This document shows positions 1 to 7,812 of a DNA stretch of 46,217 bases, piece after piece; position 1 is the first letter of the stretch, and each line of letters opens with the position of its first letter. A program made the position numbers and the translations under genes. Below the pieces are notes generated by a model. It was given only the letters and a program-made list of their open reading frames with translations, made no database searches and was not told where the DNA came from. This stretch comes from CAYSRJ01 sp964525675 (GTDB lineage Bacteria > Spirochaetota > B62-G9 > DRHN01), in NCBI GenBank assembly GCA_964525675.1, contig CAZGJW010000008.1, positions 1-46,217 of the forward strand, given 5' to 3'.

Positions 1-439
1 TCTTTCCTGAATTGAGTATCATTGGAATAAAATCAGACAGCTCATCCTGAGTAAAATAATCGTCAAGAGGGATTATCCCCTTGGCCTTTATATACTGGGT
101 GAAGAAACTTGAATGATCCCAGCACACATCATAATCAACTGTACCTGCAGCAAAATCGGTTTTTAACTTCTTATCAATCTGAAATCCATCACCCTTGAAA
201 ACAATTTCGACTTTTGCGCCGGTTTCGTCCTCAAACTTTGGTATCGCCTTGTACAGCTCCTCGTAATTCGCGCCTCCGATAAAAGCACATTTGAGTGTAA
301 TCCCTTCGAGAGGTTTTGCGGATGGTGCGGGAGCAGCTTCAGGTGCCTTTTCAGCCTCTTCCTTTTTCCCTCCATTAAAAAGCACCATAAAGGAAAGTAA
401 AAACAGAGGGATAAGAAACAAAATCAATCCTTTTCGCAT
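1..439 (-). CDS. Sugar ABC transporter solute-binding protein (C-terminus beyond left edge)
   Basis: Extracytoplasmic substrate-binding component of a carbohydrate ABC importer, family 1 type. The ATG at 437-439 follows a strong AGGAGG. The visible 146 residues begin with a basic start and a hydrophobic signal segment (residues 5-21), then a charged/proline linker containing GGKKEEAEK, then a mature part with FEDETGAKVEI and TDFAAGTVDYDV, typical of family 1 binding proteins. No cysteine follows the signal segment, so it is not an obvious lipoprotein. It lies downstream of fucI in the same direction, which suggests uptake of the sugar handled by this cluster. The permease genes would lie beyond the left edge. 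The gene is open at the edge, so intactness is unknown. Confidence 0.82.
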   Translation of the reverse strand, partial: MRKGLILFLIPLFLLSFMVLFNGGKKEEAEKAPEAAPAPSAKPLEGITLKCAFIGGANYEELYKAIPKFEDETGAKVEIVFKGDGFQIDKKLKTDFAAGTVDYDVCWDHSSFFTQYIKAKGIIPLDDYFTQDELSDFIPMILNSGK

Positions 440-629
440 TTTTAAACCCTCCTAAAAAGATGTAGATTCTAGAAATAAACATCAAATTCTTAAAGCAAAC
501 TTTTACCCGTTATCACCCCCTTTATGTAGATTTTCTCGACAATGAGATCAAAAACAACCCCTCCACCAAACCGCGAGAAGATTTCAAACCTGAACCAAAA
601 TAAGTTTCCTCAATTGTCATACATAGTTA

Positions 630-2438
630 TCAAGACACATTTCTTCCGTACAGCGGGCCTAAATTCGCGCACGCCCTGTAATCAGCACCCTGAGAATCGT
701 AATCCCCAAACGATGCCCAGGCTTTCGGCCTCAGTATGCGCTCCGAAGGCACGTTGTGCATGCACACCGGTATTCTGAGCATAGATGCGAGGGCAATCAG
801 TTCACCGCCGATGTGGCCGTAGCTTATCGCTCCGTGATTCGCCCCCCAGTTGTTCATTACCGAGTACACATCCCTGAATGGACCACTGCCTGTCAAATTC
901 GGCACAAACCAAGTTGTCGGCCACGTCGGGTTCGTTCTGTCCATGAGAATCTTCCCCGGACCCTCTGGAAGGTCGACAGTATGCCCCTCCGCTATCTGGA
1001 AAACAGGGCCGAGCCCTGCGACAATGTTGACCCTGAACATGGTAACAGGCATCTTGCCAACCGTAAGAAAGTTCGTGGAGAACCCGCCGCCCCTGAAATA
1101 TTCGAGGTCTGCAACGCAGAACCGTGTTTCATCGAGGCATTTCTTCACCTCATCAGAGGTTATTTCCCAGAACGGCTTCATGACTGGCCTGCCGTCTCTG
1201 GTCTGCTGGCCTGTTCCGTCCATGGTCGTTGAGCCCGAGTTTATCAGATGTATCACGCCGTTTTCAATAATACCTTCCGGAGTGTATCCGGTTACCCTTT
1301 TTATTGCGTCGGAACTCCAGAATGTGCGCACGTCTGAAAATATCTGGGCGGTGCCGGTGAGCAAATGGCCGAAGAGCATGGAAATACTGTTCAGATAGTC
1401 GTTTTCTGTGGCAACGATAAAGGGCTCGCGGATACCGTTCCAGTCGAAGGAGGAGTTCAGCATCGTTTCGAGAAAATCGCCGTTTGGGAAATGGTCGGTC
1501 CACTGGCGCTGGCCCTGGAATCCTCCAGCGATTGCGTTGTGCCCGAGAGCCTCCTCCCCCCATCCGATCTCCTCAAGGTTGGAATTTCCTATCATAAGAT
1601 CCCGCGCTATAAGCGTCATCTTTACAACCGTTTCCCGGTCACGGTCGAGCCGCTCACGCGGCAGCCTGTTTTGGGGCTTGTTTAAATCGGGCCCCTCCTT
1701 ACAGTTCTCCCGCACCCATTTTATCGCTCTTGCAAACTCATCTTTATCGTAGATATCCTCATCGATACGCCTGATGAACTCGGTCATGTCAACCATTTCA
1801 TACCGCATACCGAGATAGTTTTCGAGAAACCCCGGATCGACGATCGAACCGGCGATTCCCATAGACACGCCGCCCATTGCAAGGTAGGACTTTCCACGCA
1901 TCTGGGCCACCGCAAGACCGGCCTTTGCAAAGCTCAAAATCATATCCTGCACGTCGGTGAGAATGCTCGTATCATTCGCGTCCTGGACATCCCTACCGTA
2001 TATACCGAATGCGGGTATGCCTTTCTGCGCGTATGCAGCAAGCACTGCAGCGAGGTACACCGCACCGGGTCGTTCCGTCCCGTTGAAACCCCACACCGCC
2101 TGCGGAATAAAGGGATTCATATCCATTGTTTCAGCACCGTAGCACCAGCACGTGGTCACGGTAATCGACAGGCCAACCCCTTCGCGTTCGAACTTCTCCT
2201 GCGCCATGGCAGCTTCAGCAACCCCGCCGATACACGTATCTGAAATAACACATTCCACGGAAAGCCCGTTCGCGTGTTTGAGATTGGCCGTTAAAAACTT
2301 TGCAAGCGACTTCGCCATACCCATGGTCTGTTTTTCAAGCGATTCCCGGACCCCTTTCCGCCGTCCGTCGATTGCCGGACGTATTCCGATTTTGGGCATG
2401 CCTCCCCTCAGCCTGTTGACCGGTGCATTGATTTTCAT
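630..2438 (-). CDS. fucI: L-fucose isomerase
   Basis: Converts L-fucose to L-fuculose (related aldoses also possible), a Mn-dependent cytoplasmic step. The product is 602 aa, the usual family length. Visible motifs are MPKIGIRPAIDGRRKGVRES at the N-terminus, the metal/catalytic ATENDYLN segment mid-protein, and NWGANHGAISYGH near the C-terminus containing the conserved histidine. The start at 2438 is chosen because AGGAGG lies just upstream; the frame remains open 9 codons further but without a ribosome site. A promoter and LacI-type operators sit directly upstream. No fuculose aldolase is visible here, so the downstream step is encoded elsewhere or beyond the left edge. Confidence 0.93.
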   Translation of the reverse strand: MKINAPVNRLRGGMPKIGIRPAIDGRRKGVRESLEKQTMGMAKSLAKFLTANLKHANGLSVECVISDTCIGGVAEAAMAQEKFEREGVGLSITVTTCWCYGAETMDMNPFIPQAVWGFNGTERPGAVYLAAVLAAYAQKGIPAFGIYGRDVQDANDTSILTDVQDMILSFAKAGLAVAQMRGKSYLAMGGVSMGIAGSIVDPGFLENYLGMRYEMVDMTEFIRRIDEDIYDKDEFARAIKWVRENCKEGPDLNKPQNRLPRERLDRDRETVVKMTLIARDLMIGNSNLEEIGWGEEALGHNAIAGGFQGQRQWTDHFPNGDFLETMLNSSFDWNGIREPFIVATENDYLNSISMLFGHLLTGTAQIFSDVRTFWSSDAIKRVTGYTPEGIIENGVIHLINSGSTTMDGTGQQTRDGRPVMKPFWEITSDEVKKCLDETRFCVADLEYFRGGGFSTNFLTVGKMPVTMFRVNIVAGLGPVFQIAEGHTVDLPEGPGKILMDRTNPTWPTTWFVPNLTGSGPFRDVYSVMNNWGANHGAISYGHIGGELIALASMLRIPVCMHNVPSERILRPKAWASFGDYDSQGADYRACANLGPLYGRNVS

Positions 2439-2473
2439 TATTTCCTCCTGTATTTTCAATCCCACGTTATTTT

Positions 2474-2485
2474 GTAATCGATTAC
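2474..2485. promoter_or_regulatory. LacI-type operator, downstream site
   Basis: Perfect 12-bp palindrome GTAATCGATTAC with the central CG typical of LacI/GalR operators. It lies just downstream of the predicted fucI transcript start, where binding would block transcription. It matches the site at the lacI promoter (7636-7649). Confidence 0.6.
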
Positions 2486-2504
2486 TATTTTTTTATAACT
2501 GTTT

Positions 2505-2534
2505 ACATTAGACCATAAATCAGTAAATTGTCAA
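2505..2534 (-). promoter_or_regulatory. fucI promoter
   Basis: On the minus strand a perfect TTGACA (2529-2534) is separated by 18 nt from TAATGT (2505-2510). This predicts a transcript start near 2498, about 60 nt before the fucI ATG. Operator-like sites lie on both sides. Confidence 0.6.
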
Positions 2535-2541
2535 GGAAAAT

Positions 2542-2555
2542 TGTAATGGTTTACA
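2542..2555. promoter_or_regulatory. LacI-type operator, upstream site
   Basis: TGTAATGGTTTACA shares the TGTAA/TTACA arms of the other sites. It lies upstream of the -35 box, so the two fucI sites bracket the promoter and could support looping. A weaker related sequence (TGTAAACAGTTATA on the minus strand, 2494-2507) overlaps the -10 box. Confidence 0.5.
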
Positions 2556-2659
2556 AAAAGCTTTAACCTGATACAAAAATTTAATCGGTGAATAGAGAGC
2601 ACACCAATACTGTTTTATTAAGCACAGGAAAAAGTGTCGATAAATACCTCAGGCAACTC

Positions 2660-2735
2660 ACCCACCCGGGACTTCTTCTTAACTAACTGCCCGATATTAA
2701 TTGTCGACACCCGGCTAACCCGGCGGCTTATCCCG
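2660..2735 (-). repeat. Degenerate copy of the dispersed hairpin repeat (candidate)
   Basis: Read on the minus strand this stretch keeps the block order of the copy at 40257-40380: TAAGC-GCC, then GGGTGTC-ACAA, then a short stem, then AGTTAGTTAAGAAG. The stem arms AATTAA and TTAGTT pair fully in RNA if one G-U pair is allowed. Overall identity is low, so homology is tentative. It lies between the C_GCAxxG gene and fucI, in the sense of both genes. Confidence 0.35.
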
Positions 2736-2973
2736 TTGATAAATAGGCAAGTGAACTTGTCAATCTTAGAAGTTGAAAATTATCACTTACCTAATGGTTT
2801 TTACCTAAAGTATGTAATATTACGGCAATGTAGTATAATATAGTCATTTGTATTCGAAATTCTGGTACAAAATGCCAGAATTCTAATGGATAAAACCATA
2901 AATATGATGCCCCATAATTAAAGCCACCCAGACGGCGCATTCTGCCAACAAATAAGTATGATGTACCCATAAT
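2736..2973. other. AT-rich intergenic stretch with a small hairpin
   Basis: I see no gene here. A perfect inverted repeat (AATTCTGG at 2858-2865, CCAGAATT at 2875-2882, 9-nt loop) could form a hairpin but lacks a U-tract on either strand. The 9-mer CCCATAATT occurs three times between 2910 and 2990, just after the stop of the upstream gene. Function unknown. Confidence 0.4.
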
Positions 2974-3513
2974 TTATATCCCCATAATTTTTCCGTGAAG
3001 CGCGTCCCAGATAACTCCCGCAGCCATGGACGCACCTGTGCCAACGACGACAGCACATTTCTCATGACCGTTCAAACGCTGAAACTCGTTCCCATCCTCC
3101 TCTTTCCAGAAATCGAATTCCCTTCCAAACATCTTCTTCTGGCAGTCCCGGCAGCGAATACCCTCGAACTCATTTTCAAACAGGTCAACGAGCTGTTTTG
3201 CCAGTGGTGTGGCCGTTTTGTTCTCAATTGTGAGATCAAACTCCTGTCTGGTCCTGCCGAAGAGATAGCTGATCGAAACAATTCCACCTGCAAGCGCCCC
3301 GCATATGCTTATACCGCTGTCCCCTCCCCCGCCGTGAAACCCGAACACCGATTTGAAAAGTGTGTCGTCCTTCATATGGAAGACATCCATCAAGGCAGCG
3401 AGCGAGGCCTGCGGGCAGTAGTGGGCCTCGAGCTCATACTGATACCCGAGCTCATAGGCCGCTTTGACCGCCTGTTCCCTCGTATAACCGGTCAACGATG
3501 TTTTAACATCCAT
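2974..3513 (-). CDS. C_GCAxxG_C_C family protein
   Basis: Small cytoplasmic protein of 179 aa. It carries the family signature in the segment SGISICGALAGG, with further cysteines at HYCPQAS, CRDCQKK and HEKC that could bind metal or undergo redox chemistry. The biochemical role of the family is not established. The start at 3513 follows AAGGAGAG; a longer open frame reaching 3570 lacks such a site. The gene is 59 nt downstream of ribokinase on the same strand and likely belongs to the sugar operon. Such proteins can occur near carbohydrate genes, but I infer no function. Confidence 0.75.
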   Translation of the reverse strand: MDVKTSLTGYTREQAVKAAYELGYQYELEAHYCPQASLAALMDVFHMKDDTLFKSVFGFHGGGGDSGISICGALAGGIVSISYLFGRTRQEFDLTIENKTATPLAKQLVDLFENEFEGIRCRDCQKKMFGREFDFWKEEDGNEFQRLNGHEKCAVVVGTGASMAAGVIWDALHGKIMGI

Positions 3514-3572
3514 AAAAACTCTCCTTTCATATTTTATAATGCCTTTTATAATGCCGCCGGTGAGCGTCATGT

Positions 3573-4520
3573 TCAGATCGTATCTAGCTCAAAGAAACGA
3601 TCAAACTCATCCTTTTCGATAAACGACTTCTGCGTTCCCGTTTTCAGGGTGGAAAGCGCTGCGTACCGATTGGCAAACTCCATTGATTGAACGAGATCAC
3701 CTGTTTGTACGTAAAAAAAGGCCAAACAGCCGATATAAGCATCTCCCGCACCGGTTGAATCCTTTGCTTTTACCGTGTACGGGGCAACTATGCGCACTTC
3801 ACTCCCGGTCACGAGCATGGAGCCTCTTTCTCCGAGCGTTACAACTACCGCTTCAATCCCGCGCTCAATCAGACGCTTTGCCGCCTTTTCGATCTCCGTA
3901 AGGGTCTGAACCGGCATACCGGATAGTATTTCAAGCTCGGTTTCATTGGGTATGAGCACCTGCACATTTTTAATACGGTTAAAATCAAGTGCCCGGGCAG
4001 GCGCAGGGTTTAAAAAGACCGGAATCCCATGCCTCCAACCAATCTCGATTGCGTGGTACACCGACTCAACGGGAATTTCAAGCTGCAGGAGTATGAGGTT
4101 ACACGAAATTATCTCCCCTTCAGCCCGATCGATATCTTCCTCTTTCAGATGGCCGTTCGCACCTTTTACAATGAGTATATAGTTGTTGCCCGATTCATCT
4201 ACAAATATGGGAGCAACACCGTTTGAAACCCCCTGCACGGACTCCACAAAAGTCGTATTGATTCCAAAACGTTCAAAGTTGCTTGCAACCTCACGTCCGA
4301 AGATATCGTCGCCGACCTTTGTCATCATCAGCACCTCGGCGCCAAGTTTTGAAGCAGCAACCGCCTGGTTTGCACCCTTGCCTCCGAAGCCGAAATCGAA
4401 AGAGGGAGCCTCGACCGTCTCTCCCCTCTTCGGCATTCTGTTCACATTGGTAATAAGGTCTATCATGTTGCTGCCTATAACGGCAATTCTCGGACTAACC
4501 GCCCCTTTTACCTCAGCCAT
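3573..4520 (-). CDS. rbsK: Ribokinase / PfkB-family sugar kinase
   Basis: Phosphorylates D-ribose or a similar pentose with ATP. The 315-aa protein has the ribokinase N-terminal motif (GSNMIDLI), the GFGGKGANQAVAA sugar-binding glycine segment, LNPAPA, and the catalytic DSTGAGDAYIG with its aspartate near the C-terminus. The start at 4520 follows GGGAGAA and leaves 13 nt after the stop of the preceding gene; an extension to 4550 would overlap it. True substrate could be ribose, a nucleoside-derived sugar or another pentose. The context (fucI, FGGY kinase, epimerase-like protein) does not settle it. Confidence 0.88.
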   Translation of the reverse strand: MAEVKGAVSPRIAVIGSNMIDLITNVNRMPKRGETVEAPSFDFGFGGKGANQAVAASKLGAEVLMMTKVGDDIFGREVASNFERFGINTTFVESVQGVSNGVAPIFVDESGNNYILIVKGANGHLKEEDIDRAEGEIISCNLILLQLEIPVESVYHAIEIGWRHGIPVFLNPAPARALDFNRIKNVQVLIPNETELEILSGMPVQTLTEIEKAAKRLIERGIEAVVVTLGERGSMLVTGSEVRIVAPYTVKAKDSTGAGDAYIGCLAFFYVQTGDLVQSMEFANRYAALSTLKTGTQKSFIEKDEFDRFFELDTI

Positions 4521-4533
4521 ATATTCTCCCGTA

Positions 4534-5301
4534 CTACAGCTCTCTTGCACACCATTTTACCATATTTGCATACAGAGCGGACGTATATTCCCACTGCAGA
4601 AAAGAGGGTGCTGCGCCGTGATGGGCACAGTCGACTGCCGATGCGAGCGACCTGCCCTTTCCATAATTCCATGCGACAAGAAAGGGATCGTTATCGTATT
4701 CCTCTATAACAGCAATCACCGCAGAACCTTTTTTCGGTATCAGCCTGTTGTATGAAAGAAACCAGCCCTCCCATTCGGAGGGGATGTCTTTCAGTATCGG
4801 ATGCCCGGGCTCTGTTATACGCGGAAGAAAGCCTTCGGGAACTTCAACCCTGTCATCCGTTTCCATTAGCTCTACCGGGAGGAGTTTTTCTATAGGCGTT
4901 CTTTTAAAAAACGCCTTCCCATGCAGGCCGGTAAACGAAAGATACCCGCCCCACATTAAAAATCCTCCCCCCTCCTGCACATACTGCTCTATCAGTTTCA
5001 GCCGGTTCGGAGTCCGCTCACCATTCATGGTTCTTTGAGATATCAGGAATGTGTTGCTTCCCACATCACTGACGACAATCACATCGTACTTCTTCATCTC
5101 TTCGAGTGTCCAGGGAAACTCCTCTGTAACTTTGTTGGTGGGGCAGTAATCAAAATCAATACTGTGTTCATTCAAAGCTTTGATAAATGCGCCGCCGTGC
5201 TCGAAATAGCGCCCCATACTGAATGAATCCCAGCCTTTGTAGATGGTCTGAAGAGTATAGATCGCTTCACCGGCAAAAAGAATCTTTATCTTTTTTCCCA
5301 T
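4534..5301 (-). CDS. Glutamine-amidotransferase-like protein (DUF/PF07090 type)
   Basis: Cytoplasmic 255-aa protein with a class-I glutamine-amidotransferase-like fold. Visible features are an N-terminal KIKILFAGEA strand, VIVVSDVGSNTFL, a GGGFLMWGGYLSFTG nucleophile-elbow-like segment, and a C-terminal FLVAWNYGKGRSLASAVDCAHHGA. The nucleophilic cysteine of active amidotransferases is not evident at the elbow (it reads MWGG), so the protein may bind a ligand rather than hydrolyse glutamine. The start at 5301 follows a GGGGGG run. It sits between the epimerase-like and ribokinase genes in one operon. The exact role is unknown. Confidence 0.72.
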   Translation of the reverse strand: MGKKIKILFAGEAIYTLQTIYKGWDSFSMGRYFEHGGAFIKALNEHSIDFDYCPTNKVTEEFPWTLEEMKKYDVIVVSDVGSNTFLISQRTMNGERTPNRLKLIEQYVQEGGGFLMWGGYLSFTGLHGKAFFKRTPIEKLLPVELMETDDRVEVPEGFLPRITEPGHPILKDIPSEWEGWFLSYNRLIPKKGSAVIAVIEEYDNDPFLVAWNYGKGRSLASAVDCAHHGAAPSFLQWEYTSALYANMVKWCAREL

Positions 5302-5376
5302 GTAACCCCCCTTCTTTCCTACTTGTATACTCGGACAAATATATATCATCCCACACAAAAATCATTACACGTCATC

Positions 5377-6468
5377 TCATTTGACAATCGTCTGAATTTT
5401 ATCCTCCATTTTTTCAGCATCACCCGCTTCGAGAAGGCCCGTCGTAATGTTAAACCGCACACTGCCGAACCCCTCGACTGTCTTGATATTCCCCTTTCTT
5501 TTTTCCGCAGTATACCCCTCCGGATCACAGGTAGCCGGGAGAGCTATACCGAGAGCCTCCTGGTCTTTTGTCCGAACGATCCAGCGGGCGGCGTGGTCGA
5601 GCTCGTCCGGCCTGTACCCCACATAATCCGCCGATCCGTCCGGATGCACCTGCATGTAGTGGCACCTGCCATTCTTATCTGTTGACGGCGACTGAATAAA
5701 AAATACAATTTCCGGTTTATACTCATCTTCAGGTTTTATTACCTGTGCTACTTCCGGGATTTTTTTGAGCCTGTCCATGAGCTGTAAAAACTTTTCTGAT
5801 ACCGACACATGCCTGGGAATACTCGTTCTGAGGACAAGATGCTCCCGATCCCAGGGAACGCTCTGCACTATCCTGCCTTCCGGCACAGGTCGAAAATTGA
5901 TGTGGCACATGTACATGAGCTCCATCGGGTACCCTGAGCGGTTTTCAACGGTGAGTGAAATATCTATAAGACCCGACCCGGCATGTATTTTGACGGCAGG
6001 ATGAGCCCTGTAGTGGCTGTTAAAGGCAATATCATATTCATACACACCGGTAATGCCGATAAAATAACCGTCCTCATCGTCTCCAAAAACAATTTCTGCA
6101 GAATTGTACTGTGCACAGGGGAGCTCGCCATGCAGGGGATGATCATCTTCAGGCCCGGGGCATCCCATGCGCAATGCACCGCAGTGCATCATAAAACAGC
6201 CGTACATGGAAATAAAAAAATCCGTTTGTTTCGGCTTGCTGACAGGTGATTTCATGGTAAGCCGACGCCCGTCGAAAAAGGCGTCCCATATCTGCTGGCC
6301 CCTGTACGGAAGAACGGCGACATACCCCCTGTCATTTTTGAGATACACACTGCGGACTCCGCTCTCATAGGTAAAAAGCGATGCACTGAGATCCCTGTAT
6401 CTCAGGACCTCTTCCTCATGACCTGTGAAAAAGCGTTTCTCAAGCTTTAAGACACCGTTTTCAGGCAC
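5377..6468 (-). CDS. DUF4432 aldose-1-epimerase-like protein
   Basis: A 363-aa beta-sandwich protein of the galactose-mutarotase superfamily, DUF4432 branch. Recognisable parts are LPYRGQQIWDAFFDGRRL near the N-terminus, HCGALRMGCPGPEDDHPLHG with candidate catalytic histidines, and ELMYMCHINFRP in the middle. The likely role is mutarotation or binding of a free sugar feeding the kinases and isomerase in this cluster. The start is GTG at 6468 preceded by AGGGGGAA. The C-terminal tail (EKMEDKIQTIVK) is a short charged extension. Family assignment is firm at superfamily level; the substrate is unknown. Confidence 0.75.
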   Translation of the reverse strand: MPENGVLKLEKRFFTGHEEEVLRYRDLSASLFTYESGVRSVYLKNDRGYVAVLPYRGQQIWDAFFDGRRLTMKSPVSKPKQTDFFISMYGCFMMHCGALRMGCPGPEDDHPLHGELPCAQYNSAEIVFGDDEDGYFIGITGVYEYDIAFNSHYRAHPAVKIHAGSGLIDISLTVENRSGYPMELMYMCHINFRPVPEGRIVQSVPWDREHLVLRTSIPRHVSVSEKFLQLMDRLKKIPEVAQVIKPEDEYKPEIVFFIQSPSTDKNGRCHYMQVHPDGSADYVGYRPDELDHAARWIVRTKDQEALGIALPATCDPEGYTAEKRKGNIKTVEGFGSVRFNITTGLLEAGDAEKMEDKIQTIVK

Positions 6469-6591
6469 TGTTTCCCCCTATTGAAACGTACATTCGAACA
6501 GTCGTTTCGACACTTTCGCTGCAGAGGTGCCGAATTTCCAGCCTTTATTCCTGTAAAAATCATTGTGAAAAAAGCTACAAGGCCGTTTCTC

Positions 6592-7599
6592 TCATGCAGA
6601 TTCGCGCTCGACAAGATGTGCAGTAAGAATCACTCTGACAGGTTCCTTATCTATGTAATGGCCGCCTTCCAGAATTCTTTTAAACAGCAGGTCCGCAGCT
6701 GTCGACCCGAGTGTGTACACAGGCTGCCGTACAGCAGTTACTTTTGGGCTTACAAGGGTCGACCAGTTCGGATCATCGAACATTACAAACCCGATATCTG
6801 CCGGAATTTTAATGTTTCGCTCTTTCAACACCTGAAATGCACCTGTTGCCATATCACTATTTGCCACGTACAATGCATCGATATCACCCGTTTCAATCAG
6901 CTGGACGGTGCATTCCCTTCCCGATTCCAGTGAAAAATCACCTTTTTTTACCAGGCGATCGTCAACAGGCATACCCATTTCGATGAAAGCCATTTTGTAC
7001 CCTTCAAGCCTCTCGCTTCCAGTCGTTCTATCCTCAGGGCCGGAAATGAATCCTATCTTACGGTATCCCTGTTTGAGGAGGAATAAAACTGCGGACTTCG
7101 ATGCATCACGGTTGTTCACGATGACAGTATCGCATTCTATCCCTTCAACTACACGGTCGAGGAACACAACGGGAATGTTTGATAAAACAAGGAAGTTCAG
7201 ATATTCCCTGTTTTTTCCGGTCGGCGAAAGTATTATACCATCGACCCTGTTCTCATGGAGCACCTGCAGGTAATTCAGCTCTTTGTCAGGATTATCACCG
7301 CAGTTGCACAGAATCGTGCTGTATTTGTTTTTTAATGCGACATCCTCACAAGCCTTCGCAATTACAGAGTAAAAAGGGCTCAGGACATTGCTGATAATGA
7401 CACCGATTGAGTGTGTTTTTTTTCGACGGAGGTTTCTCGCAACGGCATTGACCATATAGTTGGTCTCGTTGATAACCGAAAGTACCCTGTTTCGTGTTCT
7501 ATCTTTTACATAGGGGTAATCGTTGATTACACGGGAAACCGTGGCAGTTGAAACACCCGCAATTCTGGCGACTTCGTCGATATTGATTTTATTCGGCAT
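6592..7599 (-). CDS. LacI-family transcriptional regulator
   Basis: DNA-binding repressor of sugar genes. It has an N-terminal helix-turn-helix (INIDEVARIAGVSTATVSRV), a hinge around VARNLRRKKTHSIGVI, and a periplasmic-binding-protein-like effector domain (residues ~60-335) with SGPEDRTTGSERLEGY and TAVRQPVYTLG. The frame is open to a TTG at 7659, but that codon lies upstream of the predicted transcript start, so ATG 7599 is preferred although its Shine-Dalgarno is weak. The gene sits inside the sugar cluster. Identical operator architecture at its own promoter and at fucI argues that it represses both. Confidence 0.9.
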   Translation of the reverse strand: MPNKINIDEVARIAGVSTATVSRVINDYPYVKDRTRNRVLSVINETNYMVNAVARNLRRKKTHSIGVIISNVLSPFYSVIAKACEDVALKNKYSTILCNCGDNPDKELNYLQVLHENRVDGIILSPTGKNREYLNFLVLSNIPVVFLDRVVEGIECDTVIVNNRDASKSAVLFLLKQGYRKIGFISGPEDRTTGSERLEGYKMAFIEMGMPVDDRLVKKGDFSLESGRECTVQLIETGDIDALYVANSDMATGAFQVLKERNIKIPADIGFVMFDDPNWSTLVSPKVTAVRQPVYTLGSTAADLLFKRILEGGHYIDKEPVRVILTAHLVERESA

Positions 7600-7635
7600 T
7601 TGTTGTTGAAACTGATTGAGACCTTTGGAGTTGAT

Positions 7636-7678
7636 TGTAAACGATTTCAATTTTAACAATAAAGAATAGTCCTGTCAA
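7636..7678 (-). promoter_or_regulatory. lacI-family gene promoter with autoregulatory operator
   Basis: Minus-strand TTGACA (7673-7678), a 17-nt spacer, and TAAAAT (7650-7655) form a near-consensus sigma-70 promoter. An operator-like TGTAAACGATTTCA (7636-7649), centred on CG, sits immediately downstream over the predicted start site. This predicts negative autoregulation. Confidence 0.62.
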
Positions 7679-7812
7679 TAAATATTTCTACTCTGTTTCG
7701 AAAATAATCAACACACAATGTAATAAGGGGAAACACCCTATTCATTGTCTCTTTTTACTCTACACGAGCTCTTTGCTTGAATATTTATTCTGTGAAATTA
7801 TTCACCACCCCC

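Noticed and set aside
542..778. Small plus-strand frame overlapping the fucI end
   Set aside because: It is a by-product of the antisense coding sequence with no ribosome site or recognisable protein features.
6483..6508. Inverted repeat GAAACG/CGTTTC downstream of the LacI gene as an operator
   Set aside because: The arms are only 6 bp with a 14-bp spacer, and no promoter or matching site supports it.
7600..7659. N-terminal extension of the LacI regulator from a TTG at 7659
   Set aside because: The predicted promoter places the transcript start downstream of that TTG, and LacI proteins begin close to the helix-turn-helix.
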